Assembly: GCA_964440345.1 (NCBI GenBank)
Contig: CAYTSA010000033.1
Coordinates: forward strand, 1-35,368
Source: CAYTSA01 sp964440345
GTDB lineage: Bacteria; Desulfobacterota; Desulfovibrionia; Desulfovibrionales; Desulfovibrionaceae
Reading direction: 5' to 3'
Length of the DNA stretch: 35,368 nt
The notes under the pieces are model-generated. The model saw only the letters and a program-made list of their open reading frames with translations, searched no databases and had not been told where the DNA came from. The translations under genes and the position numbers were made by a program. Positions 1 through 7,649 of the stretch are shown piece by piece. How positions within the stretch are numbered: the stretch's first letter is position 1; every line of letters begins with the position of its first letter.

Positions 1-6
1 GAATGT

Positions 7-35
7 CATACCCCGCGGAGGCGGGGTAACCAGGG
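7..35. repeat. REP-like short palindrome
   Basis: A short hairpin (ACCCCGC / GCGGGGT with a 4-base loop) followed by CCAGGG. It matches the layout CAT-stem-GCGnAGGC-stem-TCCAGG of a widespread bacterial REP-like repeat. A second, more canonical copy is at 35198-35223. It lies upstream of the exchanger gene and could be extragenic repeat DNA or a weak terminator for a gene outside the window. Confidence 0.4.
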
Positions 36-70
36 ACTTTGACTTTTTTGCATACCAGCGAGCGCATCAC

Positions 71-99
71 TTGGTTGCCATTTCCATCAATTCTGTATA
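71..99 (+). promoter_or_regulatory. weak sigma70-like promoter candidate
   Basis: TTGGTT at 71-76 and TGTATA at 94-99 are separated by 17 bases. They lie about 48 bases upstream of the chosen start codon of the exchanger gene. The -35 is poor, so this is only a candidate. Confidence 0.25.
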
Positions 100-146
100 C
101 ACGCCATGTTGCCACTCAGTTCACTTTTTACCTGGAATCGAAGCTC

Positions 147-1112
147 ATGATTTTGTCGTTTCTCGCTGTTGCCGGCGGCCTGGCGCTGTTGTTTTGGAGC
201 GCAGGCAAATTTATCGACGGCGCTGCAGCTGCATCACGGTACGCCGGATTGCCCCCCATGCTCATAGGCATGGTCATCATAGGCTTCGGCACTTCTGCGC
301 CAGAGATGGCCGTGTCCGCCATTGCGGCGGCCAGCGGCGCGCCGGGTCTGGCTCTGGGCAACGCGTTCGGGTCCAATATCGCCAATATAGGTCTTATCCT
401 CGGCGTCACGGCCCTGGTCAGCCCCATTGCCGTGCAGTCCCGCGTGCTGCGGGTAGAGCTGCCCATGCTCACCGTGGTAACCGCCGTGGCGTGGATGCTG
501 CTGCGCGACGGTTTTTTAAGCCGCCTTGACGCCGTGCTGCTTTTGGCGTTGTTCGCCGGCACAATGGGCTGGACCATTTTTCAGGGTCTTCGAGGGCGCG
601 ATGACGTTTTGCAGTCAGACATGGAGGAGGAGCTGCGCGAGGCCTCCATGAGCCTGCCTGCGGCGCTTTTCTGGACGTTGCTGGGTTTGGCGCTGTTGGT
701 TGCCAGCTCCCGGGCGCTGGTGTGGGGCGCGGTGAACATCGCCCAGGCGCTGGGCGTGAGCGACGTGGTCATCGGCCTTACCGTGGCGGCTGTGGGCACG
801 TCTCTGCCGGAGCTGGCTTCGACTTTGTCCGCCGCCCGCAAAGGAGAGCACGACCTGGCCCTGGGCAATGTGCTCGGTTCCAACCTTTTCAACACGCTGG
901 GCGTGGTGGGCATAGCCGGGGCGATTGCTCCGGCGGCTGTGGCGCCCGAGGTGCTGCAGCGGGACACGCCAGTGATGATGGGCTTCACCCTGTCTCTGTT
1001 TTTGCTTTGCTACGGCTTTCGCGGACCGGGTAGCATCACCCGGAAGGAGGGCGGCGGATTGCTGCTGGCCTGGGCAGGGTATACGGCGTATCTGGTTGTG
1101 GCGGCTGTATGA
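147..1112 (+). CDS. CaCA-family sodium/calcium exchanger (YrbG-like)
   Basis: This is an inner-membrane cation antiporter of the CaCA superfamily, expected to exchange Ca2+ for Na+ or H+. The 321-residue protein has two homologous halves. The first carries the alpha-1 repeat GFGTSAPE (residues 46-53) followed by GNAFGSNIANIG (71-82). The second carries GTSLPEL and GNVLGSNLFNTLG. These G-(S/T)-x-P-E and GN-GSN motifs line the cation site in the family. About ten hydrophobic segments are visible, and length matches the YrbG type. An open frame extends upstream to 39, but those residues are polar and unlike the family, so the ATG at 147, followed at once by a membrane segment, is preferred. It stands alone; the next plus-strand gene is about 15 kb away. 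Ion specificity cannot be read from sequence. Confidence 0.9.
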   Translation: MILSFLAVAGGLALLFWSAGKFIDGAAAASRYAGLPPMLIGMVIIGFGTSAPEMAVSAIAAASGAPGLALGNAFGSNIANIGLILGVTALVSPIAVQSRVLRVELPMLTVVTAVAWMLLRDGFLSRLDAVLLLALFAGTMGWTIFQGLRGRDDVLQSDMEEELREASMSLPAALFWTLLGLALLVASSRALVWGAVNIAQALGVSDVVIGLTVAAVGTSLPELASTLSAARKGEHDLALGNVLGSNLFNTLGVVGIAGAIAPAAVAPEVLQRDTPVMMGFTLSLFLLCYGFRGPGSITRKEGGGLLLAWAGYTAYLVVAAV

Positions 1113-1171
1113 TATAGTGATGTAGTTTTCCCTTGGCTCCGCAAATAGCACAGCAAGGCGCGCCGTTCTCT

Positions 1172-1366
1172 CTATCCGTGATCGCCAACCGACTTCAAGT
1201 CCCTGATGAGTTTGTTCAACCGGCCGGAAAGTTCCTGCATTTTTCCCCCAGCCGTTCGGCTTCAGGGTGCAGCTGCGCTACAGAGGAAACACCTCGTCGT
1301 CGGCGTGGTCATCGCTTCCATGGCTGTGGCGTTTTCGCTGGAGCGGGACTGCTGCGCCTCTGCACC
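1172..1366 (-). pseudogene. Relic of a methyl-accepting chemotaxis protein C-terminus
   Basis: Read on the minus strand, four short stretches in alternating frames join into an MCP signalling-domain tail: SRSSENATAMEAMTT, then ADDE, then VSSVAQLHPEAERLGEK, then MQELSGRLNKLIRDLKSV before a TAG stop at 1172-1174. This resembles the last roughly 60 residues of bacterial chemoreceptors: Ser/Glu/Ala-rich helix, 'VSSVAQ', then a closing Leu-rich helix. At least three frameshifts are needed and the rest of the receptor is absent, so it is a decayed remnant. The plus-strand open frames over the same bases have no recognisable content and are judged shadows. Confidence 0.55.
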
Positions 1367-1398
1367 TCAAACTCGCAAGGAAAGGTATGTAGAGACCC

Positions 1399-1426
1399 TA
1401 GAGCATTTCAATCGTTAAATGCTATA
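1399..1426. terminator. Inverted repeat between convergent genes
   Basis: TAGAGCATTT at 1399-1408 pairs with AAATGCTATA at 1417-1426, 9 of 10 positions, with an 8-base loop. It lies in the 1113-1468 gap between the converging exchanger gene and the 352-residue minus-strand gene. It has no clear T-run, so it may be a weak terminator or a protein-binding palindrome. Confidence 0.3.
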
Positions 1427-1468
1427 GTATGTAGCCAGGCTAAGAATGCCGCCCAGGACGCAGTGTAT

Positions 1469-2527
1469 CTATGCTGAAAGCGCAGCCACGTCAGATTTTT
1501 TGAGGAGTTCTGGGTTGTAAGTTTTGATGAACGCCAGCCAGGAATCCAGCAGCATGCGGAAGTGGCGGGTTTCGAAATGCAGATTAGCGTCTGTGCGGTT
1601 TTTCAATTCATCGTTGACCAGTCTGACGATGGTTTCCCGTTTTTCGTCAGTGTCCATTTTATCCATAACGTAGATGAGATAGCCGCACAGGTAGCGTTTG
1701 AATTTTTCGTAGCGGTAGAATTTCTCGAAATTGTGTTTGGTCAGCTTGACGTTACGGCCAAAAAGCTTCTGGATGTTGCTCAAAAAGTATTTGTTCACAG
1801 ACTGGTACTTGGTGGCGCCTAAAAGATAGCGCTCAATGACAGTGAGAAATGGTCCGCAGAACTCCCGAAAAAAGACTTTTTCGTGTTTTGTCTCCAGGCT
1901 AAAGTTGACGATGGGAGTGTTTTCTTCCAGGGGGGAGAACATGTACCGTCCAAAAACGTCAAATACCTTGATGCGTTTGGCGTACATTTGCTGCAGGTAC
2001 TCGGCGAACTCGTCAAAGTTCCCTTCAAGAAATTTGAAGATGACCATGTTGTAGATGTCAATTTCCGAAGTCACTGATTTTTTGAAGTATTCAAGGTGGC
2101 TTTTGACGGCTCTTTTTTCCAGGACGAAATTGAACTCCTGCTCGCAGTAGTTGAGCAGGAATTTGGTCAGCGTGTCCGCTACCTTGTTGGTGAATTCTTC
2201 AATGCCTTCTTGTTTGGCGATCTTGTCGAAAAAGATTTCGGTGAGTTTGTTGCGTGAATCAATCTGGTTTTCCTCAATGGCTGCAAACATGGGGTAAAGG
2301 AAGCTGTTCTTATAGCTTTCAATGGTAAGCGAATAGAAGGTGATGTAAAATTTTTGCAGCTGAAACAGGTCATAGGGGAGCTTATTCTCCAGCAGCACGG
2401 CCCGGAAGACCTGGGTGGATGTGTCCACCACCCGTTTGCACAAGGAGATGGAGTACTCCATGATGGTAGTGTGAAACCGGTCGTTGAAGTACTCTTTAGA
2501 GTTGAAGTACGGTGGTCTGACGTCCAT
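1469..2527 (-). CDS. Hypothetical helical protein, 352 aa
   Basis: I do not recognise this family. The protein is soluble-looking: no signal peptide and no convincing membrane segment. It is unusually rich in Phe, Tyr and Lys, and the pattern suggests a nearly all-helical fold. No metal motif, nucleotide-binding loop or catalytic signature is visible. The start at 2527 is an ATG with only a poor upstream ribosome site. The base composition looks more AT-rich than the neighbouring feo genes. The next gene upstream on the same strand encodes a TPR protein, 156 bases away, so the two may be functionally linked, but cotranscription is not shown. The length and consistent protein-like composition argue that it is a real gene. 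Confidence 0.75.
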   Translation of the reverse strand: MDVRPPYFNSKEYFNDRFHTTIMEYSISLCKRVVDTSTQVFRAVLLENKLPYDLFQLQKFYITFYSLTIESYKNSFLYPMFAAIEENQIDSRNKLTEIFFDKIAKQEGIEEFTNKVADTLTKFLLNYCEQEFNFVLEKRAVKSHLEYFKKSVTSEIDIYNMVIFKFLEGNFDEFAEYLQQMYAKRIKVFDVFGRYMFSPLEENTPIVNFSLETKHEKVFFREFCGPFLTVIERYLLGATKYQSVNKYFLSNIQKLFGRNVKLTKHNFEKFYRYEKFKRYLCGYLIYVMDKMDTDEKRETIVRLVNDELKNRTDANLHFETRHFRMLLDSWLAFIKTYNPELLKKSDVAALSA

Positions 2528-2683
2528 AGAGGTGTTTTGTCGCCATAGGGTTACGGGTTGTGCTGAGAGGCAGGCAGCATCATGTGCGCAAAGGTATCAG
2601 TGAAGCATGAATAATCACAAGAGGGTGAGGAAAAAGACATGAAAATGTAACAGCTGAAAGGAAAATGACAGATACCCAACGCA

Positions 2684-3475
2684 TCAGGCGGACGCTTTTG
2701 CCTTTTTCACCTTGGTGATGATCCACTTAAGCAGTTTGCGGGCTTCGTGGAAGTCCTTGCGCAAATCCAGGGCCTGTTTCAGGCAGACGGCGGCTTTCTT
2801 GTATTCGTTCTTTTCCACCAGGGTGCGGGCTATATTGTAGAGCAGGTTCTCGTCCTTGCGGTCCTGTTTGAAGGCCCGGGTGTAGTAGGTCAGGGCTTGG
2901 TCCAGCATGTTGTTTTTGCGCAGTTTCATGCCGAATTCGTTGAACAGGTGCTTGTTCTCCTGGCCAAAGGCCTCTTCCAGTTTGACCAGCTTGGTGAACA
3001 CGTCGTGGCCTTTTTCGGTTTCTCCTCGCTCCAGATACGTCAAGCCCAGGCCGAACAAGCCGCGGATGTTGTTGGCGTCCATTTTCAGAGCGTTCTGGAA
3101 TTCAAACTCGGCGCTGTATGGCTCGCCTCGCTTGCGAAATCCCTCTGCTTTGGCCAGGGTTTTCTGCAGCTGCTTCAGGGCCGGGATGGTCTTCTCGGTG
3201 TAGATATCCGGCTCGGCGGTGTACACCGCCATGAATTCTTCGCGCTTGATCCGCTTTTTGGGCGTGGTGGGGACCCAATTCAGGTTAAGGGGCTGCACGC
3301 AGACCATGCTTTCCTCGTGCTCCTCGGCGTAGTAGTACATGAGCTGCTCCACCTTGCGCCGGGTGGTTCCTGTGCCCACATACTTCTTGCCTGTGGCGGA
3401 GAAAACGCCTTTGAGCTTATCCCCCTGTTCGCCGGATTGTTGCGTTTCGTTGCCTTTGACTTCCTCGATTGCCAT
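2684..3475 (-). CDS. Tetratricopeptide repeat protein, 263 aa
   Basis: The C-terminal half (about residues 100-250) contains TPR-like helix pairs. Examples are the stretches with AEFEFQNALKMDANNIRGLF, GLTYLERGETEKGHDVF, ALTYYTRAFKQDRKDENLLY and AAVCLKQALDLRKDFHEA, which show the spaced small and aromatic residues of TPR helices. TPRs are protein-protein interaction scaffolds; no enzyme domain is seen. The N-terminal 100 residues are polar and include a conserved-looking segment (VFSATGKKYVGTGTTRR). There is no signal peptide, so it is probably cytoplasmic. ATG at 3475 is chosen; GTG at 3481 would add two residues. It lies 74 bases downstream of feoB on the same strand and could be expressed from the feo transcript, though nothing links it to iron. 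Confidence 0.8.
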   Translation of the reverse strand: MAIEEVKGNETQQSGEQGDKLKGVFSATGKKYVGTGTTRRKVEQLMYYYAEEHEESMVCVQPLNLNWVPTTPKKRIKREEFMAVYTAEPDIYTEKTIPALKQLQKTLAKAEGFRKRGEPYSAEFEFQNALKMDANNIRGLFGLGLTYLERGETEKGHDVFTKLVKLEEAFGQENKHLFNEFGMKLRKNNMLDQALTYYTRAFKQDRKDENLLYNIARTLVEKNEYKKAAVCLKQALDLRKDFHEARKLLKWIITKVKKAKASA

Positions 3476-3549
3476 GTCCACACAGATAGACGAGAACAGA
3501 CCGCCAGTCCAGAGACAGGTTGGTTACAAGACGGTGTCGTTTGGTGGCG

Positions 3550-5721
3550 CTACAGCAAGCGAAGCCCCTGGTACAGCCCGGCGGCAAGGCCAAAAGCGAA
3601 GGCAGTGTTGAACGCCATGCTGAACACCGCCCACCTCCAGGAGTTGGTTTCCTGGCGGATGACAGCCACGGTGACAAAGCACGGGGCGTAGAGCAGAATA
3701 AAGACGATGAGGCTGACACCGCGAGCGACAGTCCAGTCCGGGTCTTTGCGCAGCCGGTCTTTGAGCGAGCCCGTGTCTTCGGGGTCCACATCCCCCAGAG
3801 AGTATGCTGTGCCCAGAGTGGAAACGATGACTTCCTTGGCCGCAAAGCCGCCCACCAGGGCAATGTTGAGGCGCCATTCATACCCAGCCAGTTTGGAGAT
3901 AGGCTCCAGGGCGAGGCCCACGCGGCCGGCAAGAGAATGCCGCAGCTCTTCCATGCCCATTTCCATGGACGCGGCGTCAAGACGGGCCTGCAGCGCTTCG
4001 TTGTCTGGCTGGGCCTGGACCTGCTGCTCCAGGTTGGCGATGCGCTGCTCCAGTGGCGTGGTCACGCTCTCCGGAGGCTGGGGAAAGGTCATGGCCGCCC
4101 ACAGCACGATGGAAATGGCCAGAATAACCGTGCCCGCCTTTTTGATGTATTGCCAGGTGCGCTCCCAGGTGTGGATCAGCAGCCCACGCAGTGTAGGAAG
4201 CCGGTAGGGAGGCAGTTCCATGACAAAGGGCGTGGACGGGCCGGGGATGATCGTGGAGCGCAGGAGCTTGGACACAACCAGGGCCATGGCCCAAGCAAAC
4301 AAAGTAATGCAGAACAAGACCACAGCTTCGTAGCGTGGAAAAAAAACCCCGGTGATGAGGATGAACACCGGCAGCTTGGCGCCGCAGGTCATGAACGGCG
4401 CAGTCAGCAGCGTGGCCAGCTTTTCCTTGGGACTGCGCAACGTGCGCGAAGCCAGCACCCCAGGCACGGCGCAGCCGGCGCCAATGCCCCCGGATACGAT
4501 GAACGGCATCACCGAAGCGCCGTGCAGCCCGAACATGCGAAACACCCGGTCCAGCATGTAAGCGATGCGGGCCATGTAGCCTGAATCCTCCAGAAAGGCG
4601 ATGAGCAAAAAAATGATGAGGATGAGGGGCACAAAGCTGAGCACGCCGCCCACGCCGTCTATAATCCCGGAAACAATGAGAGACTGCAACAAACCGTCTG
4701 GCAGCAGATTCTCCGCCGCGCCGGCCAGCCAGGAAAAGAACATTTCCAGCCAAGCCATGGGAGTTTCGCCCACCACAAAAGTAAGATAGTACACCCCGAA
4801 GAGCACGCCCAGCATGATGCAGGGACCCAGGGCCCGGTGGGTGAGCAGCTTGTCCAGCCGGTCGGAAAATTCAATGCGCTCGGTCATTGGCTCGCGGGTG
4901 AGTACGCCCTGGCGCATGAGGGAATTGATGAAACCGTAGCGGTAGTCGGCGATGACGGCTTCGGGGTAAGTGTTCAACGTGGCGAAACAGTGATCGGCCA
5001 CTTTTTTGGCCATGTTTTCCAACTGCTGGGCCGGACCGCCTCGTTGGCGGCCGATTTCAATGATTTCCTCGTCGCTTTCCAGATACTTCAGCGCCAGCCA
5101 GCGGGAAGGGTAGCGGTCAGTCAAAAACTGTTCATCCTCTATGAGCTTTTCCATGTCTGCAATGACTGGATCCAAATCAGCGCCGTATGATATGACCAGG
5201 GGTTTCCAGTCCTCGCCCTTGCGAGAGTTGGCAAAGTCGATGGACTGCTGTAGCAACCCGTCAACCCCGCGCCCGGAGCGGGCTACAGTTTCGACAACTG
5301 GTACGCCAAGCAGGCTGGAGAGTTTGGCGCTATCCACCTGCAAACCATGCTTGGCCGCTTCGTCCATCATGTTCAAGGCCAGGACCACAGGCGCTCCCAG
5401 CTCCAGAAACTGGACCGTCAGGTAAAGATTGCGCTCCAGGGCGGAGGCGTTGATGACGTTCACCACAGCCTGGGGTTTTTCGTCCACCAGGTAATTGCGG
5501 GCCACCAGCTCTTCCTGAGTGAAGGCGGTGAGGGAGTAAGCGCCAGGAAGGTCTACAATATGGACTTCTACGCCGCCGCAGCGGGTGAAGCCTTCCTTCT
5601 TTTCCACAGTAACGCCGGGATAGTTGCCCACATGCTGCCGGGCGCCGGTGATGGCGTTGAACATGGTGGTCTTGCCGGCGTTTGGGTTGCCCGCCAGGGC
5701 CAAAGTGATATGTTCAGGCAT
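3550..5721 (-). CDS. feoB: Ferrous iron transport protein B
   Basis: FeoB is the GTPase-coupled Fe2+ importer of the inner membrane. The N-terminal G domain shows G1 GNPNAGKT (residues 11-18), G2 YPGVTVE (34-40), G3 DLPG (57-60) and G4 NMMD (117-120). A helical linker follows, then two Gate domains and multiple membrane segments, including the PFMTCGAKLP segment with the conserved Cys. Total length of 723 residues is within the family range. The ATG at 5721 is preferred over upstream frames because the G domain begins at once. It overlaps the feoA stop codon (5714-5716), suggesting translational coupling. It is the last gene of a four-gene feo operon. A Fur-box-like palindrome upstream of the operon suggests iron repression. 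Confidence 0.97.
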   Translation of the reverse strand: MPEHITLALAGNPNAGKTTMFNAITGARQHVGNYPGVTVEKKEGFTRCGGVEVHIVDLPGAYSLTAFTQEELVARNYLVDEKPQAVVNVINASALERNLYLTVQFLELGAPVVLALNMMDEAAKHGLQVDSAKLSSLLGVPVVETVARSGRGVDGLLQQSIDFANSRKGEDWKPLVISYGADLDPVIADMEKLIEDEQFLTDRYPSRWLALKYLESDEEIIEIGRQRGGPAQQLENMAKKVADHCFATLNTYPEAVIADYRYGFINSLMRQGVLTREPMTERIEFSDRLDKLLTHRALGPCIMLGVLFGVYYLTFVVGETPMAWLEMFFSWLAGAAENLLPDGLLQSLIVSGIIDGVGGVLSFVPLILIIFLLIAFLEDSGYMARIAYMLDRVFRMFGLHGASVMPFIVSGGIGAGCAVPGVLASRTLRSPKEKLATLLTAPFMTCGAKLPVFILITGVFFPRYEAVVLFCITLFAWAMALVVSKLLRSTIIPGPSTPFVMELPPYRLPTLRGLLIHTWERTWQYIKKAGTVILAISIVLWAAMTFPQPPESVTTPLEQRIANLEQQVQAQPDNEALQARLDAASMEMGMEELRHSLAGRVGLALEPISKLAGYEWRLNIALVGGFAAKEVIVSTLGTAYSLGDVDPEDTGSLKDRLRKDPDWTVARGVSLIVFILLYAPCFVTVAVIRQETNSWRWAVFSMAFNTAFAFGLAAGLYQGLRLL

Positions 5722-5974
5722 TGGCGGACTTCCCGTTTTCGAGCAGCTCAACCATGATGTAGTCGGCCTCGTTATTGCGCAGAGAAAGCGTGAAACCCAT
5801 CAGTCGTAGAGCAACCGGGTCCTTGAGAGGCGCCCGGCCCATTACGCGTATGGTGGCGCCAGGGGTCAGTCCCATGTCGCGGATGCGCCGGCCCAGCTCT
5901 CCAGAAGCAGTGATGGAAACGATGCGGGCAGGCTGGTTGACTTTCAGCTCGCGCATTTTCATTGGTGCAGGCAT
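5714..5974 (-). CDS. feoA: Ferrous iron transport protein A
   Basis: This is a small SH3-like FeoA protein of 86 residues, a cytoplasmic partner of FeoB. The hallmark segment is RRIRDMGLTPGATIRVMGRAP, followed by the family ending with an aliphatic/polar beta strand. ATG at 5974 is chosen because AGGGAG lies 5 bases before it; an internal ATG at 5962 is an alternative. The gene overlaps feoB by 8 bases. Upstream at 5996-6030 is a terminator-like hairpin that separates it from the 53-aa Cys-rich gene, so expression of feoAB relative to the first two genes may be tuned. It is the more canonical of the two FeoA proteins in this operon. Confidence 0.93.
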   Translation of the reverse strand: MPAPMKMRELKVNQPARIVSITASGELGRRIRDMGLTPGATIRVMGRAPLKDPVALRLMGFTLSLRNNEADYIMVELLENGKSANA

Positions 5975-5995
5975 ACGTCTCCCTAGTAACGCAAG

Positions 5996-6030
5996 TAAAA
6001 GCCCGCCACACATGTTCAGTTGCGGCGGGC
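5996..6030 (-). terminator. Terminator-like hairpin inside the feo operon
   Basis: On the minus strand GCCCGCC (6030-6024) pairs perfectly with GGCGGGC (6007-6001) across a 16-base loop and is followed by TTTT (6000-5997). The stem is GC-rich but the T-run is short. It lies between the stop of the small Cys-rich membrane protein and the feoA start, so it may be a partial terminator or an RNA stabiliser. Confidence 0.5.
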
Positions 6031-6052
6031 GTAGCATGTTTATGCAGTGAAC

Positions 6053-6214
6053 TTATTTTTCAAATTGATTGCATTGGTCTTTGGTTTCTGCTTGACCACA
6101 CCCAGAACACCCGCTGCAGCCGCAGCTGGGCTGTGACGTTTTCTTCAAGTTGCGCCGTACAAGATACACGGCCGCAACCATTACTATTCCTATGACTACT
6201 GCAGTTTCCCACAT
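6053..6214 (-). CDS. FeoB-associated Cys-rich membrane protein, 53 aa
   Basis: This short gene starts at ATG 6214 and ends at TAA 6053-6055. The product has one N-terminal membrane segment (about residues 4-19, ending in RR) followed by a Lys patch and a Cys cluster, CGCSGCSGCG at residues 31-40, with one more Cys at 48. This is the architecture of the small FeoB-associated Cys-rich membrane proteins found in feo operons of many bacteria. By family analogy it sits in the inner membrane and may bind Fe2+ or Fe-S near FeoB, but its role is not established. It lies 15 bases downstream of the first feoA gene and 78 bases upstream of the second. Confidence 0.85.
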   Translation of the reverse strand: MWETAVVIGIVMVAAVYLVRRNLKKTSQPSCGCSGCSGCGQAETKDQCNQFEK

Positions 6215-6229
6215 GGTCTTCTCGCACTT

Positions 6230-6529
6230 GTTACAAGTCTTCGCTGCACGTCGCGCATTGGTCCGGCAGGTCGGTAAGTTGCGCTTTATTTGCCGCCCCG
6301 TTCACCAGCCTGCCGAGCACCTTGCGGGCCATGCCGCGTCCAATGACCACGTCAGATCCTCTGATCATCAGCCGGCAGGGTCCTCCGCCGTTGGACCGAA
6401 TCGAAGCCACAGCCCCAGGGGTCAGGCCCAAGGCGCACAAACGGCAGCGAGCCTTAGGGCAGTCGCCCAGTTGTTCTATGCGGACTTGTTGTCCAGGCTT
6501 AAAAGTGTCAAGCGAGTATAATGCAGACA
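6230..6529 (-). CDS. Cys-rich FeoA-domain protein (first gene of feo operon)
   Basis: This 99-residue protein has a FeoA (SH3-like) core: the segment CRLCALGLTPGAVASI matches the family 'LxxxGLxPG' signature. It differs from the second FeoA by carrying five cysteines (C24, C29, C32 and the C-terminal pair C92/C95), which could form a metal or Fe-S site. The C-terminal 15 residues extend beyond the usual FeoA fold. The start codon occupies 6528-6530, preceded by GGAG at a 6-base spacing. It opens the feo operon, directly downstream of the promoter and Fur-box-like site at 6566-6592. It could act as a regulatory or accessory FeoA; a sensory role is inference only. Confidence 0.85.
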
Positions 6530-6565
6530 TATGCGGCTCCGTATTTCCTGTTGGTCTGGTAGGAA

Positions 6566-6592
6566 AGTATAGCTCTTGAGAATGAATGTCAA
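6566..6592 (-). promoter_or_regulatory. feo promoter with overlapping Fur-box-like palindrome
   Basis: On the minus strand TTGACA (6592-6587) and TATACT (6571-6566) form a promoter-like pair, with a short 15-base spacer. Overlapping the -35, TGAGAATGAATGTCA (6577-6591, plus strand) matches the Fur 7-1-7 core TGATAATnATTATCA at 11 of 14 positions. The start codon of the first feo gene is about 36 bases downstream. The arrangement fits iron-dependent repression. Confidence 0.5.
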
Positions 6593-6645
6593 GTTCTTTA
6601 GCAAAGTATTTCTCAACTTCTTATCGAGGCAATTGAAAAAAATAG

Positions 6646-7623
6646 TTATTGCGGGCGTACTGCTGACATCGTACGGCGGAAAAGAAGCGTGCTGGCGCCC
6701 AGAAAAAGCAGCAACCACGCGGCGTCAAACCCGGAGGCAGTGGTGAAGACGCACCCGCCCCCGCTGCTGTCGTCGACGTCTGGGGTATACCCGGCTATGC
6801 GGGCATCTATCCAATCGTTGTAGTTGGATAAGCGGGTGTACACGCCGTACTGGTTTGGCTGGGCGCAGCCAATGCCCCAGCTGGTGATTCCAGTCTGGAC
6901 CCATTCGTCGGCGGCGTTCTGCATCAGAAAAGGCCCGCCGGAGTCGCCCTGGCAGGCGTCCTTGCCGCCTGCAGCAAAACCGGCCCCGAACATGTTGTCT
7001 GTCACCACGGAGTTCAATGCAGCGTAAGCGTCAACCAGGGTCTGCTGGGCAACGATAGGCAGCTCCACCTGCAACAACTGGTCTGGAAAAGCTGAGCCCT
7101 CGGAGGATGTATTGCCCCAGCCTATGGCGTATCCTTTGTTGCCGGCGGTGATCAGTTGGCCCGGGTCGTTTTGGGCGACCACGGCAACAATCTGGTCTGG
7201 AACACTTTCCGTTAGGTGCAGCAAGCCGATATCATTGTTAAAGGTAGAGGATTCGTAGTCTTCATGGACGTACAGCCGGTCCACGGAGTAGCGGTCGGCA
7301 GGTGTTGTTTCGGAAAGGCGATACGCGCCAACAAGCACTTGCAGATCAGACGTATCCAGGACGAAGCCAAAACCGTCATGAAGGCAATGGGCGGCGGTGA
7401 GCACCCACTCAGAGCCAACGAGGGAGGCGCCGCAAAACTGGCTCGCAAACCCGTCTTTGTTGTCAGACCGGACCAGGCCCGCCATGAACGGCCAGGCGCC
7501 AGGGGCTGCGGGTTCTCCGCCAACTATGCGGCTGTCGGTTTCCTGAGCGGCGGCAATGAGCGCCGCACACGGCGACAGGCAAAGGCCCCAGGCCAGTAAG
7601 ACGACAAGCAAATATTTTTGCAT
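6646..7623 (-). CDS. Secreted trypsin-like serine protease (S1) with C-terminal sorting-type tail
   Basis: This is a chymotrypsin-fold S1 protease, exported and probably activated by cleavage before IVGG (residues 33-36 from ATG 7623). The catalytic triad is His in LTAAHC (79), Asp in NNDIGLL (131) and Ser in GDSGGP (228). Asp in KDACQGDSGG (222) sits at the base of the S1 pocket, predicting cleavage after Arg or Lys. A signal peptide covers about residues 1-26. After the protease domain a linker leads to GGGC (288-291), a hydrophobic helix (about 301-316) and FRR. This tripartite arrangement resembles GlyGly-CTERM or Synerg-CTERM sorting tails that anchor or process surface proteins. An AGGAGATAT-type site precedes ATG 7623. 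A paralogue lies just upstream on the same strand. Confidence 0.92.
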   Translation of the reverse strand: MQKYLLVVLLAWGLCLSPCAALIAAAQETDSRIVGGEPAAPGAWPFMAGLVRSDNKDGFASQFCGASLVGSEWVLTAAHCLHDGFGFVLDTSDLQVLVGAYRLSETTPADRYSVDRLYVHEDYESSTFNNDIGLLHLTESVPDQIVAVVAQNDPGQLITAGNKGYAIGWGNTSSEGSAFPDQLLQVELPIVAQQTLVDAYAALNSVVTDNMFGAGFAAGGKDACQGDSGGPFLMQNAADEWVQTGITSWGIGCAQPNQYGVYTRLSNYNDWIDARIAGYTPDVDDSSGGGCVFTTASGFDAAWLLLFLGASTLLFRRTMSAVRPQ

Positions 7624-7649
7624 CAAGATATCTCCTTAATTCAAGAATT

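Noticed and set aside
3520..4584. Long plus-strand open frames opposite feoB, qrc and ABC genes
   Set aside because: They are antisense shadows of well-supported genes, with low-complexity His/Gly/Arg-rich products and no motifs.
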